Below, in pieces: positions 9,586 through 17,420 of a DNA stretch of 64,000 bases. Source of the stretch: G963702155 sp963702155 (GTDB lineage: Bacteria > Pseudomonadota > Alphaproteobacteria > Micavibrionales > Micavibrionaceae). The stretch is taken from contig OY969717.1 of NCBI GenBank assembly GCA_963702155.1, forward strand, positions 1,550,001 to 1,614,000, in the 5' to 3' direction. The notes below the pieces were generated by a model. The model ran no database searches. It worked only from the letters and a program-made list of their open reading frames with translations, and had not been told where the DNA came from. Both the position numbers and the translations under genes were made by a program. Each line of letters opens with the position of its first letter. Position 1 is the first letter of the stretch.

Positions 9586-10362
9586 TTAATCATATTCTGG
9601 AATATCATAATCCATTGAATAATCTGCCGCCGCTTCATCACGAACAAGCGCGGCACGACGCTGCACATATGTGCTACGAACGGCTGCATAATAATCGATA
9701 GAGCTGGCCTCAAGCTCTTGAAGAACATCCATTAGAGAATTCCTCAAATCCAGATAATCTGCACCCGCTTTGGCATAAAACAAACCCTCTTGATCTGTAT
9801 TAAACAAATACCAGCGTAAGGGGTCTGCAAAAGAATCAACCGCATAACCGGCGTAATCACGAAGCGATGAAGGGCCAATAATAGGTACGACTAAATATGG
9901 CCCATGACCGACGCCCCAAACACCAAGGGTTTGTCCGAAATCTTCTTGCTCTTGCTTAAGGCCTTCATGACCGGCAACATCAATAAGCCCCCCAATACCG
10001 ATTAGTGTATTCACAACAGTTCGAACGGCCTCATCACCTGCACCTTGCGTATCACCTTGAAGGATTTGGTTTGCAAGCCTTACAGGCGCTTTCAAATTAC
10101 TTAAAAAATTGCTTACACCTTTTCGTGCTGGCTCCGGAACGACCGCGCGATAGCTTTTTATAACAGGATGAATAACAACATCATCAAAAGCAGAATTAAA
10201 TGCAAAAATTGACCTGTTATATTCCTCAAACGGGTCTTCAATTTGTTGCCCGTATAAGCCATCATTTTGAGGTTCAAGTGAAGAAGAGGCACAGCCCGCC
10301 AAAACTAAAGCCGATGCAGCAATGCAAAGTGTATTTTTAAAAAGTCGATAATCTGTAAGCAT
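9586..10362 (-). CDS. mlaA: MlaA (VacJ) outer-membrane lipoprotein
   Basis: 258 residues. The N-terminus is a lipoprotein signal peptide ending in a lipobox, LAGC at about residues 21-24. The rest has MlaA hallmarks: DPFEEYNRSIFAFN, a PxPARKGVSNFLSNLKAPVRLANQILQGD stretch, the GIGGLIDVA and EDFGQTLGVWGVGHGPYLVVP segments and a PLRWYLF-type helix. MlaA removes mislocalised phospholipids from the outer leaflet of the outer membrane and passes them to MlaC, which is encoded just downstream. The C-terminal tail is acidic and Tyr-rich. The 246 bases upstream (10363-10608) show no gene; they are AT-rich and should carry its promoter, though I found no clear -35/-10. Confidence 0.92.
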   Translation of the reverse strand: MLTDYRLFKNTLCIAASALVLAGCASSSLEPQNDGLYGQQIEDPFEEYNRSIFAFNSAFDDVVIHPVIKSYRAVVPEPARKGVSNFLSNLKAPVRLANQILQGDTQGAGDEAVRTVVNTLIGIGGLIDVAGHEGLKQEQEDFGQTLGVWGVGHGPYLVVPIIGPSSLRDYAGYAVDSFADPLRWYLFNTDQEGLFYAKAGADYLDLRNSLMDVLQELEASSIDYYAAVRSTYVQRRAALVRDEAAADYSMDYDIPEYD

Positions 10363-10608
10363 AAGTTTTAAAACCTAAAATTCTGTAAATAAAAGCCCAT
10401 AATATTCTAATTTTATTGCATAAAAAATTCTAGCGCATAAAAAAACTGAAATACAACGCTAGCAAAAAAACATTCTCAAAAGATTAACAATACTTTTTTT
10501 TACTCTGTGTTTTTTATAAAATGAATATAGCATTAAATATTCATAGAAAAAACCCGTAAGCAAAAAAATGAACACAAATTAATAATTCCAAAATATAATT
10601 ATCTAAAG

Positions 10609-11745
10609 TTATCCATCCTCTTGCCCCATTAAGACGCTAACCCCTACCAAAAATGTTATAGTTGCAGGTGACCAAGCCGCCAAAATTACAGGTATCTGTT
10701 GGGATGCGCCAAGTGCTTGTAGAAAACTGGATATAAAAAATATAACAAATCCTATAAAGATACCGATACTGATAATTTTGAAAGTACCTTGAAACCGTGG
10801 TAAACGCATCGAAACACTTGCCGCCAACAAAATCATAGAAACGAACAAAAGCGGCTGCGCTAATAAAGTATGATAATAAACCTTAAGTTGACTCGAATCA
10901 AAACCAGTGGCTTCTAAAGTTTTAATATGTCCTGGTAAAGCCCAGAAAGACAAGGATTCAGGTGATGAGAAACTATCTTCCACATCTTTAATACTAAGCA
11001 ATGTTGGTAAAATAATATCGCCTGTATCAATCTGGTAGCCGCCATCTTTAAAAACCGTAGCATCTTTAAAAACCCACTGACCATTTGTCAATTTGGCACT
11101 TCCAGCGATAACCCGCTTGATGAATTGATCATTACCATCAAAATAGAAAACACTAACCCCTTCTAATTGCCAGTCTTTTTGACGTATCCGGCTCGCATTT
11201 AAAATAACATACCCTGAAACATCATCCGCATTGGTTTCTGCCTGCTCTTCCGGTGTCAGAGTATAGAATTGACGCAACCATAAACCCTCACTAAAAACCG
11301 CCACTTCGCTTTGCGCGCGGTTAATATATCGGCTTTCCATGTGCTCGAATCGCTCGACAAAAAGCGCGCCAAGCGGATTGATTGCTACAATCTGCAAAAC
11401 GCCAAATAAAACTGCTACAGCCATAATAGGACGCAAAAATTGCCATACTGAAAAACCCGCCGCACGAATTATAATCAGTTCATATTTCTTTGTTAGCGTC
11501 CAAAACGTAAACATAGCACTAAATAAAATTGCAAAAGGAAAAAGCACATGCCAAATTTCCGGCAGTTTAAATAACCCCATTTGCAAAACAAGCCCGAGGG
11601 ATACATCATCGTATTTACTAGCGCGTCGTAAAAGTTCAACCGTATCGAACAAATAAACAATGCCGAGTAATCCTGCCGTGAGCGCTAACATATTTTTGAT
11701 ATAAACTTTGGCTAAATACCGATCGAGCGTAGCTTTAAATTTCAT
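10609..11745 (-). CDS. lptG: LptG, LPS export ABC transporter permease
   Basis: 378 residues, YjgP/YjgQ family. LptG and LptF are the membrane subunits of the LptB2FG transporter that extracts lipopolysaccharide from the inner membrane and hands it to LptC/LptA. Visible: N-terminal membrane helices (residues about 15-35, 55-80 and 100-125), a periplasmic beta-jellyroll domain in the middle (about 130-270), and three C-terminal helices. Its start overlaps the lptF stop by 4 bases, so the two are translationally coupled. I assign LptG because it is second in the pair, as is usual; the families are close and the two labels could be reversed. The partner genes lptA, lptB and lptC are in this window at 29-32 kb. 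Confidence 0.88.
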   Translation of the reverse strand: MKFKATLDRYLAKVYIKNMLALTAGLLGIVYLFDTVELLRRASKYDDVSLGLVLQMGLFKLPEIWHVLFPFAILFSAMFTFWTLTKKYELIIIRAAGFSVWQFLRPIMAVAVLFGVLQIVAINPLGALFVERFEHMESRYINRAQSEVAVFSEGLWLRQFYTLTPEEQAETNADDVSGYVILNASRIRQKDWQLEGVSVFYFDGNDQFIKRVIAGSAKLTNGQWVFKDATVFKDGGYQIDTGDIILPTLLSIKDVEDSFSSPESLSFWALPGHIKTLEATGFDSSQLKVYYHTLLAQPLLFVSMILLAASVSMRLPRFQGTFKIISIGIFIGFVIFFISSFLQALGASQQIPVILAAWSPATITFLVGVSVLMGQEDG

Positions 11746-12917
11746 AATATCGCGCTCCCTGCATCTATATTCTCTACAGAAGTGGATGCGTGAGATTTGT
11801 TCCCCAGATATAAAAGCCGCCTACGCATTTTTTCTCCGGCTGAGCTTAAAAAGAATAAGCCGGAAAATAAAGGCAAAAGTACGGATAGATAAAGAATAGG
11901 AAGAAAAAGTGTATTTTGCTTTATCATACTAAAAAGTCCTAAAAATAATCCTTGTAGAACTATTATAAAACAAATCGCAAAAATAATTCTCCGCCCCTGC
12001 CCCCTGCGATCTGCCGGACCTAATAGCAAGGCACAGCATGAAATAAGCGTAAAAACAAAAGTCAAAAGCGGACTAATAATTCTACGATGAACTTCAATTC
12101 TAAACTGATCAACACTATCCAAATCGCGCTTATTTTTGGCGTTAGGACGAAGCAGTTCAAATATAGTCCGCTCATCCGGTTCACGCCAACGTTGACGTAC
12201 CGGCCCCCCATCGGGCAGGTCAATTGTATAACGATTGAAATCAAGACGGTTCAATATTTTTTTAACCGGGTCATACTCTTGCCGCGACCCGTCAAATACA
12301 ATAACTTGTTGCCCGTCTTCTGTTGCAACCAAAGTACCTTTTTTCGCTGTAATTGTGGATGGGTATGCGCCTGATTTGCTACGGCTATCATGGATCATCA
12401 AGCCACTTAAATCTCCGTTTGCGGCGCGCGTACGTATATATATTGTAAGCCCGCTCCCGACTTGATTAAAAACACCCTCTCTGAACAAAATAGATGAAAA
12501 CTGCGCTTTGATAATTTGCCGCATCTCTTGCATACTGGATAAGGATTTTGGCGCCGCCCACATTGTAACACCCCACAAAAGAACGGTAACAACACTTGCA
12601 AATAAAAGGGCTGGACGCGCAATCCGCATAGGCGAAAACCCTGCAGATCGTAAACTGGCAATCTCTGAATCAGAATTCAGCCGATTATAAATAAAAAGTG
12701 TTGCAACCATTATTGCCAGTGGGCCAATGACTTCAAAAAATCGAGGCAATGCTAATAAAGTCAAAATCCAGAATGCGCTTCCAGACGCACCAGAACTCAA
12801 AACAAGCTCGAGAAAACGCAATGATTGAGATAAAAAAATTACAACGGTCAGAACGCCTGTTACAAAAACAAAAGCAAAAAACACATTTTTTAAAATGTAG
12901 CGATCAAAAACAGGCAT
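11742..12917 (-). CDS. lptF: LptF, LPS export ABC transporter permease
   Basis: 391 residues, YjgP/YjgQ family, first gene of the lptFG pair. It starts MPVFDRYILKNVFFAFVFVTG, the usual beginning of LptF, with helices in the first 120 residues, a periplasmic domain (about 130-280) and three helices at 285-370 (for example SPLLTFVFTLISCCALLLG). It is divergent from pepA across 205 bases, the common proteobacterial arrangement lptFG / pepA-holC. Together with LptG it forms the transmembrane core of the lipopolysaccharide extractor. Confidence 0.9.
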   Translation of the reverse strand: MPVFDRYILKNVFFAFVFVTGVLTVVIFLSQSLRFLELVLSSGASGSAFWILTLLALPRFFEVIGPLAIMVATLFIYNRLNSDSEIASLRSAGFSPMRIARPALLFASVVTVLLWGVTMWAAPKSLSSMQEMRQIIKAQFSSILFREGVFNQVGSGLTIYIRTRAANGDLSGLMIHDSRSKSGAYPSTITAKKGTLVATEDGQQVIVFDGSRQEYDPVKKILNRLDFNRYTIDLPDGGPVRQRWREPDERTIFELLRPNAKNKRDLDSVDQFRIEVHRRIISPLLTFVFTLISCCALLLGPADRRGQGRRIIFAICFIIVLQGLFLGLFSMIKQNTLFLPILYLSVLLPLFSGLFFLSSAGEKMRRRLLYLGNKSHASTSVENIDAGSAIL

Positions 12918-13122
12918 ATATATTTTATTATGCTAAAAAAACGGCAAAGTCTTCAAAATAAAGCTTAGCCTTTTACAAACAGCATCTTTACACTGGAACA
13001 CGAGACATTTAAAACGATATTAAATAAGAATGCAAAACAATTACTTTATAAAAACTGCATCGGTATCTTTAAAGTCGGCAAGTAAGAATAAATAAACATA
13101 CTCATCGGGATAATAATTAAAA

Positions 13123-14616
13123 ATGAATAAATCGGCCAACATCAAAATCACAAAAACTGCCAAAGCCATATTTGATACTTTGGTTATTATATTTGATACT
13201 GATAAGGGCATGGCGCCTAATGCAAAAGAATATGACAAGATACTTTTTGAAACTGGTATAAAAGCTTTTAAAAAGGCTAATAAAAATAAAAAGCCGGATT
13301 CAATTATAATTGAAACGCCAAATCATAACAGCTTTGACCGCTTGGTTTGTCTTAAAGTTAACAACGATACATATACTGAAAAAGATTTATATGAATTAGG
13401 CGGTAAATTATTTACAACCCTGGATAAGTCATCATCCGAAAAAATCCTTTTTGTATCCGAAGCATTTGCTACCAACGATATCTCAGAAAACGAAACGTAT
13501 GCAGCCATTCTTGCTGGATATAAGTTGAGGTCATATAATTTTGATACTTATAAAACAGATAAAAAAACCAAAAAAGCTATACAGACACTCACTCTTCTCA
13601 ACGATAATGCTACGGCAATAAATAAGATATTCAAAATACATGATAATACTGTCGAAGGCGTATTCCTCGCCCGTAATTTTGTAAATGAACCACCAAATAT
13701 CCTCTATCCGGAATCTTTCGCAAAACGTATTAAAAACGAATTAAAGCCCTTAGGCGTTACGGTTGAGATCTTAGATGACAAAAAAATGGAAAAGCTTGGC
13801 ATGGGTGCGGCACTCGCTGTCGGTAAAGGCTCCGAAAGAAAACCGCGCATGGTTATCATGAAATGGAATGGGGATTCAAAATCAGACAAAGTCGTATCTT
13901 TTGTCGGGAAGGGTGTAACTTTTGATACGGGCGGCATATCTATTAAACCTGGCGCGAATATGCATGAAATGAAAATGGATATGGGTGGTGCCGCGGCTGT
14001 TGTAGGTGTGATGAAGGCCGTTGCACTAAATAACGTTAAAAAGAACATAATATCTATTGTTGGTTTGGCAGAAAATATGCCATCTCATAATGCCTACCGA
14101 CCGGGTGATATTATTACTTCATACGCAGGTAAAACAATAGAGGTTTTAAATACTGATGCCGAAGGCCGTCTAGTTCTGGCCGACGCATTATCTTATATCC
14201 AAACCACATATAAACCCGAGATTATTATAGATTTAGCAACCCTTACGGGCGCGATGATGGTAGCTTTAGGGCACGAATATTGTGGCGCATTTGTAAATGA
14301 TAATACAATGTGGAGCGCACTTGAAAACGCAAGTACGCGTACAGGCGAAAAACTCTGGCGCATGCCTCTGGATAAAGTTTGGCGTGAAGAAATGGAAAGC
14401 GAAACAGCCGATATTCAGAATATGGCCAAATCTGGCCGATTAGCTGGCGCCTGTACAGCGGCGGGTTTCCTAGAACATTTTATTGAAAAGGACTCAAAAT
14501 GGGCACATTTGGACATCGCGGGTACGGCTTGGATTAAATCTGATAAATCAACCACTCCAAAATTTGGAACAGGCTACGGTGTACGCCTTTTAGAAGCTTT
14601 TTTACATCAAATATAA
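13123..14616 (+). CDS. pepA: Leucyl aminopeptidase PepA (M17 family)
   Basis: 497 residues. A cytosolic dizinc aminopeptidase releasing N-terminal residues from peptides. The C-terminal catalytic domain has the whole M17 set: NEPPNILYPE (about 188-197), GKGVTFDTGGISIKPG (about 260-275) supplying Lys and Asp, the MKMDMGGAAAV segment with the next Asp, and NTDAEGRLVLADAL (about 343-356) with the metal-binding Asp/Glu and catalytic Arg. The N-terminal 170 residues are more divergent and Lys-rich. The ribosome-binding site is weak. It is followed by the kamA-like gene after 23 bases and then holC, probably one operon. Confidence 0.93.
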   Translation: MNKSANIKITKTAKAIFDTLVIIFDTDKGMAPNAKEYDKILFETGIKAFKKANKNKKPDSIIIETPNHNSFDRLVCLKVNNDTYTEKDLYELGGKLFTTLDKSSSEKILFVSEAFATNDISENETYAAILAGYKLRSYNFDTYKTDKKTKKAIQTLTLLNDNATAINKIFKIHDNTVEGVFLARNFVNEPPNILYPESFAKRIKNELKPLGVTVEILDDKKMEKLGMGAALAVGKGSERKPRMVIMKWNGDSKSDKVVSFVGKGVTFDTGGISIKPGANMHEMKMDMGGAAAVVGVMKAVALNNVKKNIISIVGLAENMPSHNAYRPGDIITSYAGKTIEVLNTDAEGRLVLADALSYIQTTYKPEIIIDLATLTGAMMVALGHEYCGAFVNDNTMWSALENASTRTGEKLWRMPLDKVWREEMESETADIQNMAKSGRLAGACTAAGFLEHFIEKDSKWAHLDIAGTAWIKSDKSTTPKFGTGYGVRLLEAFLHQI

Positions 14617-14639
14617 ACAAAAACTATCTTGAAATTAAT

Positions 14640-15719
14640 ATGAGTACAGAGGCAAAAAAGAAGCAATTCGTTAATAATGAAATCGATAAAAAAGATACGG
14701 ATATTTATAAGAAAATAGCTCAGCGTTACGCCATTGCTTTGCCAAAACATTTAAATTTTGATGGAACAGACCAGGCGGTCGAAATGCAATACACACCTGA
14801 TGTACGCGAATTAAAAATTCTGCCAGAAGAGCGTTTGGATCCTATAGGTGATTTTGAACATACCGTAACCAAGGGGCTTGTTCATCGCTACCCTGACCGT
14901 GTTCTTTTCAAAATTGTTGATACATGTGCCGTATATTGCCGCTATTGTTTTAGACGTGAAATGGTGGGACCACAACATCGCAAAAATAACACTGTGCGGC
15001 CTGAGCTCATCACCGATGATGATCGTCAAAAAGCGCTTGATTATATTATAAAAAACAAAAATATTAGAGAAGTTATACTTTCCGGCGGTGATCCATTAGT
15101 TTTGTCACCAAAAAAACTCTCGCACTATCTTAATAAAATTGAAAAAATACAGCACATTGACACTATACGTATTCACACGCGTGTGCCTATAGCCGCACCT
15201 GAAAAAATGACAGATGCCCTTGTAAACTCGCTTGATCGTAAGAAACCGTTATATCTTATTCTGCATATAAATCATGCAGATGAGCTGACAGACGACGTTA
15301 AAAAACTCCTATACTCCTTGAGCCGCAAAGGGTGCGTATTACTATCCCAATCCGTGCTCCTAAAAGGAATAAACAATTGCGCGCAAACACTCGAAAATCT
15401 TTTTCGAAGCCTTATATCTTTACGTGTAAGACCGTATTTTCTGCACCATCCTGATCGCGCGCCAGGAACATCTCATTTTAGGGTATCGTTAAAAGAAGGT
15501 ATGAAAATATATAAATTACTTCAAAAAAATATTACCAGCATTGCTTTGCCGCAATACATGCTTGACCTACCAGGCGGTCACGGTAAAATAAATATTATGA
15601 GCGCCAATGTAAAAAAATCTAAAGATCAAAAATATATTATCATAGATAGAAAGGGGAAATCCCACATATATATTGACTTTGAAGAAAATACCGACTGGTC
15701 TGAAAAAGGGGGTGTTTAA
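14640..15719 (+). CDS. KamA-family radical SAM enzyme (lysine 2,3-aminomutase-like)
   Basis: 359 residues. The radical SAM cluster motif is at C96-AVY-C100-RY-C103, followed by FRREMVG. The SGGDPL motif and a LDLPGGHGK segment near 308-316 supply the PLP-binding Lys. Asp residues equivalent to those that bind the lysine substrate in lysine 2,3-aminomutases appear present (HHPDRAPGTSHF near 270 and the Asp before LPGG). The family includes free-lysine aminomutases and EpmB, which acts on lysine for elongation factor P. The LPGGHGK ending looks more KamA-like than E. coli EpmB-like, but no efp or epmA gene is nearby to decide. It lies between pepA and holC, which are usually adjacent. Confidence 0.82.
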   Translation: MSTEAKKKQFVNNEIDKKDTDIYKKIAQRYAIALPKHLNFDGTDQAVEMQYTPDVRELKILPEERLDPIGDFEHTVTKGLVHRYPDRVLFKIVDTCAVYCRYCFRREMVGPQHRKNNTVRPELITDDDRQKALDYIIKNKNIREVILSGGDPLVLSPKKLSHYLNKIEKIQHIDTIRIHTRVPIAAPEKMTDALVNSLDRKKPLYLILHINHADELTDDVKKLLYSLSRKGCVLLSQSVLLKGINNCAQTLENLFRSLISLRVRPYFLHHPDRAPGTSHFRVSLKEGMKIYKLLQKNITSIALPQYMLDLPGGHGKINIMSANVKKSKDQKYIIIDRKGKSHIYIDFEENTDWSEKGGV

Positions 15720-15720
15720 G

Positions 15721-16170
15721 ATGACCGAAATACGTTTTTACCATTTAGAGCGACAGCCTATGGAAAAAATTCTACCGATACTAGTTTCAAAGGCATATAA
15801 AAATGGACATAAAATTTTGATAAAAACCGAGACAAACCAATCGGTCGAAAAAATTAATGCGCTTTTGTGGACGTTTACTCAAAACAGTTTTATTCCTCAT
15901 GCTTCTGAAAAAGATGGTCATAAGCCAGAGCTACAACCCATTTGGATAACGGAAAAGAATGAAAATGATAACAATGCTGATCTTATCATACTGGTAGATA
16001 AGGCAGAATCAGATCTCATTGATGAATTTAAATTATGCTGTAAAATTTTCAATGGCAATCTTGATGATGTTTTACAAGATGCACGCAGGTCATGGAAGGA
16101 ATATAAAGATGCTGGCCATGAAACAACATATTGGCAACAAGGTGAAAAGGGCTGGGAACAAAAAGCGTAA
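15721..16170 (+). CDS. holC: DNA polymerase III chi subunit
   Basis: 149 residues. HolC belongs to the clamp loader complex and connects it to single-stranded DNA-binding protein. Family features are EIRFYHLERQPMEKILPILV at the start, the LWTFTQNSFIPHA region, the WITEKNENDNNADLIILVD strand and WKEYKDAGHETTYWQQGEKGWEQKA at the end. I start at the ATG at 15721, one base after the kamA-like stop, because a G-rich ribosome-binding site (GGGGGTG) lies just upstream; an in-frame start 16 codons earlier would overlap the previous gene. Position after pepA is typical for this gene. Confidence 0.87.
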   Translation: MTEIRFYHLERQPMEKILPILVSKAYKNGHKILIKTETNQSVEKINALLWTFTQNSFIPHASEKDGHKPELQPIWITEKNENDNNADLIILVDKAESDLIDEFKLCCKIFNGNLDDVLQDARRSWKEYKDAGHETTYWQQGEKGWEQKA

Positions 16171-16368
16171 GTCTAGAATTACGCCCGCTATAATAATAGG
16201 AACGTAAAATAATATCTGTTTATAATCTCTAATTAAAATTAAGTTTGTGAAGCAGTTTTTAATCCAAGCGAACAATTTTGTTTCAAACTTATAAAAGCTT
16301 TAAAATTGATCATTTAATTTGAGCCTACCAATTAAAAGCTGAAAGCTCGCTTTTTAAAATTATAAAGA

Positions 16369-17247
16369 TCAAATCTTTTCTAATGAATTTTCTTCATTTT
16401 CATTATTATCTTCATTGTCTGCGGCAGGCTCGTCAAGATTTTCATCCTTGATATTATCTGCCCCAGAACCAGCTTCCGGCTCTACATCATTTGCGTTTTT
16501 CGTATCTTCTTTGGAATCAGAACCATCCTTTTCTGCTTCATCATCAGATTCGGGCTTTTTAACATCTATTTCTGCGCTACCACTATCGGCATCAACATTA
16601 TTATCTTGAGCATTTTCATCGCTCGCGGATTGATCGCTATCATTTTCCGTGCCTTCTTCTTCAGCACTTTCTTCTTCTGGAGGGGCTAATTCGGCCTTTT
16701 CGGCTTCAATATCTGCATCACTCGGCAATGGCGCAGGTGAATCAGCCAACGTTCGCAGCCATGCCACCATCGCAGCACGGTCATCCGGCTTTCGCAAACC
16801 TATGTAATTCATCTTTGTGCCAGGCATATATTTCTTTGGCTTCCACAAAAACTTGTTAAGCGATAGATAATTCCAATCACCTGCCATCTCACCCATAGCA
16901 TCAGAATAAGAAAAACCGGCATGTGTGCCCTTATCTGCGCCTACAACATTCCAAAGCCCTGGGCCGACTTTATTAGGCCCACCTTTATCAAATGAATGGC
17001 ACGCCGCACAAGCTTTGGATAATTTTTGACCCTTTGCCACATCGGCCGTTGCGATCAAATGCAAAATCGGCTCCGCAACAGCTTCTTTTATTGTTCCACC
17101 AACAATTTCCGCACCTTCTACAAATACGACATCTTCTTCAAGCTCGTGCGGATGAATAATTTTATTTGCAACAAATCCGGCTAACATTGCCGTGATACCA
17201 GCCACCAATACAGCGGCAAAAATTTTGTTGAATTCAAAACTGGACAT
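16369..17247 (-). CDS. Membrane-anchored cytochrome c with long acidic tail
   Basis: 292 residues. An uncleaved N-terminal membrane anchor (about residues 8-30) is followed by a class I cytochrome c domain: heme-binding C80-AA-C83-H84, a G/P-rich KVGPGLWNVVG stretch, and M146 in the TKM segment as likely sixth ligand. The layout resembles alphaproteobacterial membrane-bound c552/CycM, which carries electrons from the bc1 complex to the terminal oxidase on the periplasmic side. Residues from about 175 to the end are a low-complexity tail very rich in Glu, Asp, Asn and Ser, which is unusual and has no function I can name. The 198 bases between holC and this gene hold no gene; a weak hairpin lies around 16334-16356. 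Confidence 0.85.
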   Translation of the reverse strand: MSSFEFNKIFAAVLVAGITAMLAGFVANKIIHPHELEEDVVFVEGAEIVGGTIKEAVAEPILHLIATADVAKGQKLSKACAACHSFDKGGPNKVGPGLWNVVGADKGTHAGFSYSDAMGEMAGDWNYLSLNKFLWKPKKYMPGTKMNYIGLRKPDDRAAMVAWLRTLADSPAPLPSDADIEAEKAELAPPEEESAEEEGTENDSDQSASDENAQDNNVDADSGSAEIDVKKPESDDEAEKDGSDSKEDTKNANDVEPEAGSGADNIKDENLDEPAADNEDNNENEENSLEKI

Positions 17248-17420
17248 GGATTTTAAGACTTATCTTTTTTTTATGATCTAATATGTGCGATCCAATATTA
17301 AAGGATGCAGAAGTAAACCTCTCATATAAAAGAGGTATAGTTATTATTACATGGTTTTTCAAGGTTTTTCGACCCCTAAAAAAGATTTATCTATAAGGAA
17401 TATCAGGAAAGAAAAGAGTG

